DNA from: Actinomycetota bacterium | GTDB taxonomy: Bacteria > Actinomycetota > Actinomycetes > Mycobacteriales > JACQDL01 | Reading direction: 5' to 3' | Length of the DNA: 43,080 nucleotides | Assembly: GCA_016201065.1 (NCBI GenBank) | Contig: JACQDL010000034.1 | Coordinates: forward strand, 1-43,080 | Translations under genes and position numbers: made by a program | Notes under the pieces: generated by a model | What the model saw: only the letters and a program-made list of their open reading frames with translations | Database searches by the model: none | Told to the model about the DNA's origin: nothing | In this document: positions 15,348-23,054 of the stretch, one piece after another | Layout: every line of letters begins with the position of its first letter | How positions within the stretch are numbered: position 1 is the first letter of the stretch

Positions 15348-16418
15348 GTGAGTACGACCGACCCCGCTCCGGCTGACCTGCCGGTGATGCTGGCCCGCTG
15401 GGTCGCCGCCGGCATCATCTCGGCCGACCAGGCGGCCCGGATCCGGGCCGTGGAGGCGACCGCCGGGCCGGTAGCGGAGGCCGGGCCGGTGGCGCGGGGC
15501 GCGTCGCTGGTCACCGAGGCGATGGGTTACCTCGGCGGCGTCCTCATCCTGGTTGCCTCGGCGACGATGACCGGCCGGTACTGGGGAAACCTCCCGGCCG
15601 GCGGGCGGATCGCGGTGGCCGGGGCGGCCGCGGCGCTGCTGCTGACCGCGGGCGGCGCGGTGCCCCGCAGCCTCGGCGGAGTCGGTGTGCGGTTGCGCGG
15701 CGTGCTGTGGCTCGCCTCCTCCGCGGCGGTGGCGGGGTTGCTCGCGCTGGTCGGTTCCGAGGGATTCGTCTGGCGGGATGAGTCGATCGCGTTCCTCGCC
15801 TCGTCCGGCACCGCGCTCTACTCCGTGGTGCTCTGGTCCGCGCACCGGCACCTGCTCCAGCACGTCGCCGTCTTCGGGTCGTTGCTCACGACCGCGGGCA
15901 CGGCCGCCGGCCTGCTCCCCGACCCGGGATCGCTGCCCGGCCTCGCGGTCTGGGGGGTCGGCGCGATGTGGGCCGTCCTCGCCTGGGGCGGGATCGTGCG
16001 GCCCCGGCAGCCGGGGATGATCGTCGGCGGCATCGCGGCGGTGCTCGGCGTGGCCGGCCTGGTCCAGGGTGGGTGGGGTGCGGTGCTCGCCCTGCTGACG
16101 GTGGGCGCCGTCGTGGTCGCCGCGGTCGCGTTCCGTGACATGGGTCTGCTGGCCCTCGGGGCGATCGGCGCGCTGGTGGTGCTGCCCGCCATGATGGCGC
16201 GGTACTTCCCCGGCGCCGTGTCGGCCGCTGCCGTGTTGCTCGTCGCCGGCGTCGGGCTCGTCGTCGCGGCGATCCTCACCGCGCGTCGCCGGCGCGGCAC
16301 GGCGGAGGGGGCGCTCGTACCCGACCTGAGCGCCGGCACCGCGCGCCCCGCGCTGCTGGTCTGCGCGGGCATCGCGGTCGTCACCGCGGCCACCATCCTC
16401 GCCGCTGGTCTCGCCTGA
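15348..16418 (+). CDS. DUF2157 multi-pass membrane protein
   Basis: This 356-residue protein starts with a cytoplasmic segment typical of DUF2157 (MLARWVAAGIISADQAARIR). Roughly nine hydrophobic helices from about residue 60 to the C-terminus follow (for example YLGGVLILVASATM, IAVAGAAAALLLTAGG, AVSAAAVLLVAGVGLVVAAI). The family is widespread in bacteria and has no established function. I kept the GTG at 15348; the ribosome site is weak. It is divergent from the MCP gene and followed by a strong terminator, so it is transcribed alone. Confidence 0.82.
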   Translation: MSTTDPAPADLPVMLARWVAAGIISADQAARIRAVEATAGPVAEAGPVARGASLVTEAMGYLGGVLILVASATMTGRYWGNLPAGGRIAVAGAAAALLLTAGGAVPRSLGGVGVRLRGVLWLASSAAVAGLLALVGSEGFVWRDESIAFLASSGTALYSVVLWSAHRHLLQHVAVFGSLLTTAGTAAGLLPDPGSLPGLAVWGVGAMWAVLAWGGIVRPRQPGMIVGGIAAVLGVAGLVQGGWGAVLALLTVGAVVVAAVAFRDMGLLALGAIGALVVLPAMMARYFPGAVSAAAVLLVAGVGLVVAAILTARRRRGTAEGALVPDLSAGTARPALLVCAGIAVVTAATILAAGLA

Positions 16419-16420
16419 CC

Positions 16421-16452
16421 ACCGACCCCGCCCGCCGGGCCGCGGGGTCGGT
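16421..16452 (+). terminator. Strong hairpin terminator after the DUF2157 gene
   Basis: ACCGACCCCGC (16421-16431) pairs exactly with GCGGGGTCGGT (16442-16452), an 11-bp stem with a 10-base loop, three bases after the stop codon. There is no T tract, which is usual in high-GC genomes. Confidence 0.8.
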
Positions 16453-16490
16453 CGCATGCCGTTAGCACTCCGTAAGGCCGGACCCGGCCG

Positions 16491-16542
16491 ACCCGGGCGA
16501 GACTCGACGCATGCGGTGAGGTGAGTCGCACCTCGCCCGGGT
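16491..16542 (+). promoter_or_regulatory. Leader with two mutually exclusive hairpins
   Basis: ACCCGGGCGAG (16491-16501) pairs with CTCGCCCGGGT (16532-16542) as an 11-bp long-range stem. Inside it GAGGTG (16518-16523) pairs with CACCTC (16529-16534) around a 5-base loop. Both stems need bases 16532-16534, so they compete. The AAGGAG ribosome site of the thioredoxin gene starts only five bases downstream. It could regulate translation, or be incidental GC-rich pairing. Confidence 0.4.
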
Positions 16543-16557
16543 CCACAAGGAGCCTCG

Positions 16558-17064
16558 ATGCCGGACCGAGCCGTGACGAGATGGGCGGCCTCCGCGATCG
16601 CCGCCGGCAGCCTCGCCCTGCTGGCGGCGTGCGGCGGGGGGAGTGGCCCGACCGCTGGCGCCCGGGCGGCCGGTGCGCCGGCCACGCCGACCAGCGGCAC
16701 GGCCGCCGCCACCCCGACCGCCGGCGCGGCGCCGTCGCACCCGGCGACAGCGGCGGGCAGCTACATCGACTATCCGACCTTCGCGGCGCACAAGGCGGGC
16801 TACGCCGGCGGCCGGGTCGTGCTCTTCTTCAACGCCACCTGGTGCCCGAGCTGCCAGGAGACCGACCACAACCTGACCACCGACCCGGCGGCCATCCCGG
16901 CCGGACTGACCATCGTCAAGGTCGACTACGACACTGCGACGGACCTCAGGCGGCAGTACGGTGTCACCCAACAGCACACGTTCGTCGCGATCGGGTCCGA
17001 CGGGGCGAAGCTCAAGGCGTGGACCGGGACCCTCACCGCCGCCGACATCGCCGCCCGGCTCTGA
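16558..17064 (+). CDS. Exported thioredoxin-like lipoprotein
   Basis: This 168-residue protein has a lipoprotein signal (hydrophobic residues 9-23, lipobox LLAAC with Cys25), a Pro/Ala/Thr-rich spacer and a compact thioredoxin fold from about residue 67. The redox motif is FNATWCPSCQETD (CPSC). A VKVDYDTATDLRRQYGV segment and a threonine-containing cis-loop (QQHTFVAI) follow. The cis position is normally Pro, and here the loop reads QHTF, a variation worth noting. It probably reduces or exchanges disulfides outside the membrane. AAGGAG precedes the ATG. The CcdA-type gene begins 18 bases after its stop, so the pair forms a transmembrane thiol relay. Confidence 0.9.
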   Translation: MPDRAVTRWAASAIAAGSLALLAACGGGSGPTAGARAAGAPATPTSGTAAATPTAGAAPSHPATAAGSYIDYPTFAAHKAGYAGGRVVLFFNATWCPSCQETDHNLTTDPAAIPAGLTIVKVDYDTATDLRRQYGVTQQHTFVAIGSDGAKLKAWTGTLTAADIAARL

Positions 17065-17082
17065 GCGGGCGGGGCGGCGCTG

Positions 17083-17937
17083 ATGCTGCTGGTGTTGGGT
17101 GCGGTGGTGGCCGGGATGCTCACCACCCTGGCGCCGTGCGTGCTGCCGGTCCTTCCGGTGGTCATCGGCGGCGCGATGGCCCCGCAGGCGGTTCCGGTCG
17201 CCGTCGCGGTCCCGGCCGGTCTGAGGGGTCCGGCCGGCCCGGGCGGCCCGACCGATCCCGGGGGACCGGCCGGGCCGCCATTGTCGCGGCGGGGTGCCGG
17301 CCGCATCCGAAGATCGCTGGGCAGCTACCGGCGCCCGCTCGTGATCACCGCGTCGCTGGGTGCCTCGGTGGTGGTGTTCACGCTGCTGCTGAAGGCCACC
17401 ACGGCGCTGATCGGGATCCCGCCCGAGGTGTGGCGGTTCCTCAGCGGTGGGCTGCTGGTCACGCTCGGTCTGGTGCAGGTGTTCCCCGCCCTGTGGGAGG
17501 CGGTGTCGGAACGGCTGCTGCTCGGCTCCCGGTCGGGTGGCCGCCTGGCCGCCGCCCGGCGGCGGGGTGGGGTCATGGGGGAGGTGCTCACCGGTGCCGC
17601 GCTGGGACCGGTGTTCTCCTCGTGCAGCCCGCTGTACGGCTACGTCGTGGTGACCCTGCTCCCGGCGGAGCCGGCGTTCGGGTTGGTGCTGCTGCTGGCG
17701 TACACGGCGGGGTTGTGCGCCACCCTGCTGGTGATCGCCATGGCCGGTCAGCGCGCCGTACGTCGGCTGCGCTGGGCGGCCGATCCGGACGGATGGTTCC
17801 GGCGGGTGCTGGGCCTCGTCCTGATCGGGGTCGGGCTGCTCGTCCTGCTCGGCGCCGACCGCACCCTGCAGGCGTGGGTGATCCAGCATTCGCCGATCCG
17901 GCCGTGGGAGCTGGACACCGGGTTCATTCCGCGCTGA
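17083..17937 (+). CDS. CcdA/DsbD-type transmembrane thiol transporter
   Basis: This 284-residue membrane protein passes electrons from cytoplasmic thioredoxin to extracytoplasmic thiol proteins. The first helix has the family signature LAPCVLPVLPVVIGG with a redox Cys. The partner Cys is in GPVFSSCSPLYGYV. About six transmembrane helices are visible. Between helix 1 and helix 2 there is an unusual Gly/Pro-rich loop, roughly residues 45-67, with collagen-like GPAGPGGP units. It pairs with the thioredoxin lipoprotein upstream, which is probably its direct partner in cytochrome c maturation or general disulfide reduction. No ccsA or resB gene is nearby. Its last 14 bases overlap the convergent TetR gene. 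Confidence 0.9.
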   Translation: MLLVLGAVVAGMLTTLAPCVLPVLPVVIGGAMAPQAVPVAVAVPAGLRGPAGPGGPTDPGGPAGPPLSRRGAGRIRRSLGSYRRPLVITASLGASVVVFTLLLKATTALIGIPPEVWRFLSGGLLVTLGLVQVFPALWEAVSERLLLGSRSGGRLAAARRRGGVMGEVLTGAALGPVFSSCSPLYGYVVVTLLPAEPAFGLVLLLAYTAGLCATLLVIAMAGQRAVRRLRWAADPDGWFRRVLGLVLIGVGLLVLLGADRTLQAWVIQHSPIRPWELDTGFIPR

Positions 17938-18499
17938 GGCCGGCCCGGATGGCCGCCTCGGCGGCGATGTGGAACGCGCGGTCGACCGCCTCCGCCGGCT
18001 CGGTGAGCCCTCCCTCGATCCAGGTGCGGATGGCGGTGACCAGCATGCTCGTGGTCATCGCGGCCAGCAGCGGTGCGGCGACGACCGGTGTGCGGTCGGG
18101 ACGGACGCGGGCGGTCAGCCGCTCGGTGAACACGGCGGTCAGCTCGGCGTGGAGCGCGGTCATGAACAGGGCCAGCCCGCGTCCCCTGGCCAGCACCTTG
18201 TACATGTCGGCCTGGGCGCCGATGTGGTGGAACAGAGCCAGCGTGGGGTACAGCCACGCTCCCCTGCCGGCCGGCGCGGTGCCGTCCAGCCCGGCGATCA
18301 GCTGGCGGACCCCGTCGACGAGGAGGTCGTCCTTGTCGGTGAAGTGGGCGTAGAACGTCGAACGCCCGACGTTCGCCCGGTCGGTGATCTCCTGCACGGT
18401 GATCGCGTCGTAGCGCTTGACCCGGATGAGGTCGAACACGGCCTGCACGAGCAGCTGCCGGGTCCGCAGCGACCGGCGGTCGGTCTTGGTCTGGCGCAT
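17924..18499 (-). CDS. TetR family repressor
   Basis: This 191-residue regulator has an N-terminal TetR helix-turn-helix (RQLLVQAVFDLIRVKRYDAI, TVQEITDRANVGRSTFYAHF, TDKDDLL) and an all-helical ligand-binding domain. I chose the ATG at 18499, preceded by GGAGGG. A longer frame to 18697 would run across the operator region. It is divergent from the ABC exporter genes, and a perfect palindrome lies between. The family and context say it represses the exporter, and probably itself, until a toxic ligand binds. The ligand is unknown. Its 3' end overlaps the CcdA gene by 14 bases. Confidence 0.92.
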   Translation of the reverse strand: MRQTKTDRRSLRTRQLLVQAVFDLIRVKRYDAITVQEITDRANVGRSTFYAHFTDKDDLLVDGVRQLIAGLDGTAPAGRGAWLYPTLALFHHIGAQADMYKVLARGRGLALFMTALHAELTAVFTERLTARVRPDRTPVVAAPLLAAMTTSMLVTAIRTWIEGGLTEPAEAVDRAFHIAAEAAIRAGLSAE

Positions 18500-18565
18500 C
18501 CGCCCTCCATCCCTGGACAGTTCGCCGCTGGTGTCTGGTAGCAGACGTACCGGCCGATCTGGGGC

Positions 18566-18620
18566 TTGACCTGCCCGCCCTTGCCAAGACGATACTCCCA
18601 TACAAGACGCTTGTCTTGTA
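18566..18620 (+). promoter_or_regulatory. Exporter promoter with perfect TetR-type operator
   Basis: TACAAGAC, a GCTT spacer and GTCTTGTA form a perfect inverted repeat at 18601-18620, with 8-bp arms. A plausible rightward promoter lies just upstream: TTGACC at 18566-18571 and GATACT at 18591-18596, with a 19-base spacer. The operator would cover the transcription start, the usual layout for TetR repression. The adjacent TetR gene is the obvious cognate regulator. Confidence 0.7.
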
Positions 18621-18684
18621 GAGGACGCTCGTGTATCGCCCGGGGCACCCGTCCGTGACCACCGACCAGGATTCGAGGGAGCAC

Positions 18685-19455
18685 ATGACCACGACACGCA
18701 CGCTCGGCCTGCCCATTGCGGGGCAGCAGGAGACCGGCCGGGGCGAGGCGGCGGTCAGCGTGACCGGCGCGGTGAAGACCTACCGCGACGGCACGGCGGA
18801 GTTCGAGGCACTGCGCGGGGTCGACCTGCGCGCTCAGGCGGGTGAGTTCGTGGCCATCGTGGGCCGCTCCGGGTCGGGCAAGTCGACGCTGCTCAACCTG
18901 GTCGCCGGCATCGACCGCCCCACCTCGGGCCGGATCGAGGTGGCCGGCACCGTGCTGGGCGACCTGAGCGAGAACAAGCTCGCCGCCTGGCGCGGGAAGA
19001 CCGTCGGCGTGGTGTTCCAGTTCTTCCAGCTGCTGCCCACCCTCACCGCCGCCGAGAACGTCATGCTGCCGATGGAGCTGTGCCGCACCATCCCGGTACG
19101 GCAGCGCCGCCCCCGCGCCCTTGAGCTGCTGGAGCGGGTCGGGATCGCCGCGCTCGCCGACAAGCTCCCTTCGACGCTGTCCGGTGGGGAGCAGCAGCGC
19201 GCGGCCATCGCCCGGGCGATGGCCAACGACCCACCGGTCCTCGTCGCCGACGAGCCCACCGGCAACCTCGACGCGCAGACCGGCGACACCGTGCTCGACC
19301 TGCTCGCCGAGCTCGCCGCGACCGGGACCTGCGTGCTCATGGTCACCCACGAACGCGACGTCACCCGGTGGGTCCAGCGCACCGTCTCCCTCGCCGACGG
19401 ACGCATCGCGCCGTCCTCCCCGGCCGACGACGTCACGGAGGCGGTCTCATGCTGA
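18685..19455 (+). CDS. ABC transporter ATP-binding protein (MacB/LolD type)
   Basis: This 256-residue ATPase drives the adjacent FtsX-type permease. Walker A is GRSGSGKST, the Q-loop lies in VVFQFFQLLPTLTAAENV, the signature is LSGGEQQR, Walker B is VLVADEPTGNLD and the H-loop is VTHE. These are the features of the MacB/LolD/FtsE branch, which powers mechanotransmission exporters rather than classic importers. I chose the ATG at 18685, with GAGGGAG six bases upstream. An upstream GTG (18631) gives a non-homologous extension. The stop overlaps the permease start by seven bases, so translation is coupled. It is controlled by the palindromic operator upstream. Confidence 0.95.
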   Translation: MTTTRTLGLPIAGQQETGRGEAAVSVTGAVKTYRDGTAEFEALRGVDLRAQAGEFVAIVGRSGSGKSTLLNLVAGIDRPTSGRIEVAGTVLGDLSENKLAAWRGKTVGVVFQFFQLLPTLTAAENVMLPMELCRTIPVRQRRPRALELLERVGIAALADKLPSTLSGGEQQRAAIARAMANDPPVLVADEPTGNLDAQTGDTVLDLLAELAATGTCVLMVTHERDVTRWVQRTVSLADGRIAPSSPADDVTEAVSC

Positions 19456-21842
19456 ACATGCGGTGGCGCAAGACCCTGCGCGACCTGTGGCAGCAACGCG
19501 GCCGCGCGACACTGGTCGTCGTCGCGATGACCCTCGGCGTGTTCGGCGTGGTCTGGGTCTCCGCCAGCTCCGTGGTGCTCTCCCGGGAGCTGCGCGCGCA
19601 GTACCTGGCCACCAACCCGGCGTCGGCGACCTTCGTCGCCACCGGCCTCACCCCAGAGGTCGCCGCCGCGACCCGTGCCATGCCGGGCGTCGCCGCCGTG
19701 GAGACCGCCACCACCCTGACCGCCCGGGTCCGGGTCGGCCCGTCCGACTACATCCCGATGAGACTGTTCGCCCGGACCGACTTCACCGCCAACTCCATCG
19801 CCAGGCTCGTCCCGCAGGAAGGCGTGTGGCCACCCCCGCCGGGGGAGGTCATCATCGAGCGCGCGGCGATGCGGGTCGCGAAGACCGGGCTGGGCGACAC
19901 CATCGAGCTCGACGTGCCGGGCGGCCGGTCACGCACGCTGCGGGTCGCCGGCACCGTCCACGACCTCGGCCAGGCTCCGGCCTGGCAGGACGGCCTGGTG
20001 TACGGCTACGTCACCCCGGGCACCCTCGCCCGGCTGGGCATGTCGCCGGACCCCACCGAGCTGCGGATCCTGGTCGACGGCGACCGCCTCGACCGCTCCC
20101 ACATCAACAGCGTCGCGACCACGGTCGCCGGGCGGTTGCGGGCCGCCGGTGTGCGGGTGACCCAGGTGTTCGTGCCGATCCCCGGCGTGCATCCGCACCA
20201 GAGCCAGATGGACTCGCTGCTGTGGCTGCAACAGTCCTTCGGCGTGCTCGCGCTCGGGCTCAGCGGGCTGCTCGTGGCCACCCTGATGGCGGCGCTGCTG
20301 GCCGGCCAGGTCCGCCAGATCGGCGCGATGAAGGCCGTCGGCGCGCGCACCGGGCAGATCCCGGGCAGCTACGCCGGGATGGTCGGTGTGCTCGCCGCGG
20401 TCTCCCTGCTCATCGGCTGGCCGTTGGGGTGGCTTGCCGCGCGTGGCTACATCGTGGCGGTCGCGGCGATCCTCAACTTCGACGCTGGCCAGACCGGCCT
20501 GCCCGGCTGGCTGGTCATCGGCCAGCTCGCCGGCGCGGTCGCCGTGCCGCTGCTCGCCGCGGCGGTCCCGGTCATCCGGGCGGCCCGCGCCACACCAGCG
20601 GCGGCCATGCGGGACCATGGCGTCACCGCGCCCGCCGTGGCCAACCCCACCGGCCTTCGGGCGCGGCTCGCGGCCTGGCTGTCCAGGCGCCCGCTGCCCC
20701 GGCTGCCCCTGATGGCCGCCCGCAACGCGTTCCGGCGTCGTGGCCGCGTCGCGGTGACGCTGACCGCCCTCGCCCTCGGTGGCGCGACGTTCATGGCCGC
20801 ACTCAACCTCAGCACCTCGCTGAACTCCACCATGGACGGCCAGGCCGAGGCACTGCACTACGACGTCGCCGTCAACCTCGACCACCCCTACCCGGCCGAC
20901 AGGGTCGCCGCGGCGGCACGCGGCGTCTCCGGCGTCTCGCTGGCCGAGACCTGGCTGCGCACGCCGGTCACCGTCGGCGCCGCGGAGACCGCTGCCCTCG
21001 CGCCGACCCTGTACGGCGTCCCGGTCGACACCCCGATGCTGCGGATGCCGGTGCTGTCCGGCCGCTGGCTGCGCCCCGGCGACAGCCGCGCGATCGTCGT
21101 CAGCCACAACCTCGCCTCGGCGTTCCCCGGGGTCGTGGCCGGCACCGACGTGCAGCTGCGGGTCAACGGCCAGCTCGGCAGCTGGCACGTCGTCGGTGTC
21201 GTCCGGCAGGTCGCCGCACCGCCGGCGGCCTGGGTCAGCTACGACGATCTCGCCAGCACGCTCGGCGCGGCCGGGACGACGAACGCCGTGCGCGTCCTCG
21301 CCGACAGCCGGGACCCGGACGCCCTGACCGGGACCCGGCGTGCGCTCGACGACGCCCTCACCTCCGCCGGGATCGGGCTGACGTCCAACCAGAACACCGT
21401 CGAGGCCCAGCAGGTCCGCCGCGACCACGTCCTGGTCATCGTCACCTTCCTCGGCCTGATGACCCTGCTGAGCATCCTCATCGGCGGCCTCGGCCTGGCC
21501 ACCACCATGGCGATCAACGTCATCGAGCGGACCCGGGAGATCGGCATCCTGCGCGCCGTCGGCGCCGCCACCCGCACCCTGCTGGCCCTCGTCGCCCTGG
21601 AAGGAGGCATCGTCGGGGCGCTGAGCTGGCTACTCTCCCTTGCGCTGTCGATCCCAGCCAGCATCCTCTTCGGCAACATCATGGGCCAGATCATGTTGGA
21701 GGCCCCCCTCGACTTCACCGTCAACGGGTGGGGTCCCCTCGTCTGGCTCGCCGTCGTCATCGTCTTCTCCGGCCTCGCCAGCCTCACCCCCGCCCGCCGC
21801 GCCGCGGCGCTGACCGTCCGCGACACCCTCGCCTACCAGTGA
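19449..21842 (+). CDS. FtsX-like ABC transporter permease, duplicated
   Basis: This 797-residue membrane protein has two tandem FtsX/MacB-PCD units, as in many actinobacterial macrolide, peptide or lipid exporters. Each unit has an extracytoplasmic domain flanked by helices. The first hydrophobic anchor is at about residues 20-42. A three-helix block lies at ~255-400 (FGVLALGLSGLLVATLMAAL and following), a new anchor at ~430-455, and the last three helices at ~660-790. The ends of both FtsX domains carry the usual RAARATPAAAMRD and ARRAAALTVRDTLAY sequences. The ATG at 19449 overlaps the ATPase stop. With the ATPase and the TetR regulator it forms an inducible efflux module whose substrate is unknown. 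Confidence 0.93.
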   Translation: MLNMRWRKTLRDLWQQRGRATLVVVAMTLGVFGVVWVSASSVVLSRELRAQYLATNPASATFVATGLTPEVAAATRAMPGVAAVETATTLTARVRVGPSDYIPMRLFARTDFTANSIARLVPQEGVWPPPPGEVIIERAAMRVAKTGLGDTIELDVPGGRSRTLRVAGTVHDLGQAPAWQDGLVYGYVTPGTLARLGMSPDPTELRILVDGDRLDRSHINSVATTVAGRLRAAGVRVTQVFVPIPGVHPHQSQMDSLLWLQQSFGVLALGLSGLLVATLMAALLAGQVRQIGAMKAVGARTGQIPGSYAGMVGVLAAVSLLIGWPLGWLAARGYIVAVAAILNFDAGQTGLPGWLVIGQLAGAVAVPLLAAAVPVIRAARATPAAAMRDHGVTAPAVANPTGLRARLAAWLSRRPLPRLPLMAARNAFRRRGRVAVTLTALALGGATFMAALNLSTSLNSTMDGQAEALHYDVAVNLDHPYPADRVAAAARGVSGVSLAETWLRTPVTVGAAETAALAPTLYGVPVDTPMLRMPVLSGRWLRPGDSRAIVVSHNLASAFPGVVAGTDVQLRVNGQLGSWHVVGVVRQVAAPPAAWVSYDDLASTLGAAGTTNAVRVLADSRDPDALTGTRRALDDALTSAGIGLTSNQNTVEAQQVRRDHVLVIVTFLGLMTLLSILIGGLGLATTMAINVIERTREIGILRAVGAATRTLLALVALEGGIVGALSWLLSLALSIPASILFGNIMGQIMLEAPLDFTVNGWGPLVWLAVVIVFSGLASLTPARRAAALTVRDTLAYQ

Positions 21843-21874
21843 CACCGCACCCCCAGCAGAGAAGGGCTCATCTC

Positions 21875-21991
21875 ATGACCACGATCCAGCGCCGCACCCG
21901 CAAGGGACTCGTCATCGTCTCCATCGCCCTCGGTATCGGCCTCGGCCTCCACTTCCTGATCCGGGCGATCATCGCCCTGCACAGCGGCTGA
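21875..21991 (+). CDS. 38-residue membrane miniprotein after the exporter
   Basis: This is a very short frame with a GAAGGG ribosome site nine bases before ATG. It has a basic N-terminus (MTTIQRRTRKGLV) and one hydrophobic helix (IVSIALGIGLGLHFLIRAII). Start, composition and positive-inside charge suit a single-pass membrane peptide. It lies 32 bases after the permease stop and before the operon terminator, so it is probably co-transcribed and could be an accessory subunit. No family is recognised. Confidence 0.5.
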   Translation: MTTIQRRTRKGLVIVSIALGIGLGLHFLIRAIIALHSG

Positions 21992-22062
21992 GCCGCGGTC
22001 CGTGCCGGTCGGGTGGTCGACGTAGACCCGTGTCTCCCGTCAGGGGAGCTCACCTGGTCGCG

Positions 22063-22085
22063 CCGGCCGCCCGGCTGGCGGCCGG
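22063..22085 (+). terminator. Hairpin terminator of the ABC exporter operon
   Basis: CCGGCCGCC and GGCGGCCGG form a perfect 9-bp stem around a 5-base loop, 72 bases after the miniprotein stop. No other strong signal occurs between the exporter operon and the SDR gene. Confidence 0.7.
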
Positions 22086-22231
22086 ACGGGGGAGGGGCTT
22101 CGGTCCGCCGGGGTGGTGATCTCGTGCGGCGGAGCTGGGCACCGGGACCAGGTCCGGCCCTGCCACACAGGCGGCGGTGAGGATATGTGGCGAGTCCCCA
22201 TAGGGGCGGCACGGCGATCCTCATATTGTCC

Positions 22232-23023
22232 ATGGTCATGGCACCCGCGACGGACCTGCTCCAGGTCGAGCGGCCCGGTCCGGACCTCAGCGGGCGGACG
22301 GCACTGGTCACCGGGGGTGCCGGAGGCATCGGGCGGGCCTGCGGAGGCAGGTTGGCTGCCGCCGGTGCCCGCGTCGTCCTGGCCGACGTGGACGGTCCAG
22401 CGGTTGCTGCGGCGGCCGCCGGGATCGGCGCCGAGGCCACTGCCCTGGACCTGTCCGACCCCGCGGGCGTCGCGGCTCTTCCGGCCGAGTTCGACGTCGT
22501 GGTGAACAACGCCGGCCTGCAGCACGTGGCGCCGCTCCAGGACTTTCCACCGGAGACATTCCGGCACATCCTGCAGGTGATGCTGGAGGCACCGTTCCTG
22601 GTGGTCCAGCGCGTGCTGCCACACATGTACGCCCAGGGGTGGGGGCGGGTGATCAACATTTCTTCGGTGCACGGGCTGCGGGCGTCGGCGTTCAAGGCGG
22701 CCTACGTCGCCGCCAAGCACGGCCTTGAGGGGTTGTCGAAGGTCATCGCGCTGGAGGCGGCCGAGCACGGCGTCACCTCCAACTGCATCAACCCCGGCTA
22801 TGTCCGGACCCCTCTGGTCGAGGGCCAGATCGAGGCCCAGGCCAGGGCACACGGCATCGACGTCTCCGAGGTGGTCTCCCGGATACTGCTGGCGCGCACG
22901 CCGATGAAGCGGTTGATCGAACCCGAGGAGGTGGCCGAGCTGGTCGCCTACCTCTGCTCCCCGGCCGCGGCATTCGTCACGGGGGCGTCGATCGTGATCG
23001 ACGGCGGCTGGACGGCTCAGTAA
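22232..23023 (+). CDS. SDR oxidoreductase, 3-hydroxybutyrate dehydrogenase-like
   Basis: This 263-residue short-chain dehydrogenase has the NAD-binding TGGAGGIG, the NNAG motif (VVVNNAGLQHVAP), catalytic Ser in INISSVHG and the YVAAK pair (Tyr-x3-Lys). It also has INPGYVRTPLVEGQIEAQAR and a C-terminal GASIVIDGGWTAQ. The segment around LQHVAPLQDFPPETF and the lid PGYVRTPLVE match bacterial D-3-hydroxybutyrate dehydrogenases, which oxidise 3-hydroxybutyrate to acetoacetate. Two ATGs (22232, 22238) lack a ribosome site. TATTGT at 22224-22229 could be a -10 box that gives a leaderless mRNA. It lies next to the GAF/PucR-type regulator, 31 bases upstream of that gene. Confidence 0.88.
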   Translation: MVMAPATDLLQVERPGPDLSGRTALVTGGAGGIGRACGGRLAAAGARVVLADVDGPAVAAAAAGIGAEATALDLSDPAGVAALPAEFDVVVNNAGLQHVAPLQDFPPETFRHILQVMLEAPFLVVQRVLPHMYAQGWGRVINISSVHGLRASAFKAAYVAAKHGLEGLSKVIALEAAEHGVTSNCINPGYVRTPLVEGQIEAQARAHGIDVSEVVSRILLARTPMKRLIEPEEVAELVAYLCSPAAAFVTGASIVIDGGWTAQ

Positions 23024-23054
23024 CATCGGCGTCTCCGGTGCGAGGATGGGGCCG

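Noticed and set aside
16462-16470. TTAGCACTC, identical to one arm of the CIRCE heat-shock operator
   Set aside because: The second arm GAGTGCTAA is absent at the required 9-base spacing, so this is only a half match.
15162-16712. N-terminal extension of the MCP frame
   Set aside because: The extension is antisense to the DUF2157 and thioredoxin genes, is Arg/Pro/Gly-rich, and is not needed. The ATG at 15161 has a strong ribosome site.
19121-21991. Long plus-strand frame across the permease
   Set aside because: Out of frame with the FtsX permease and Arg/Pro-rich. Only its last 38 codons (from 21875) look real, as a separate miniprotein.
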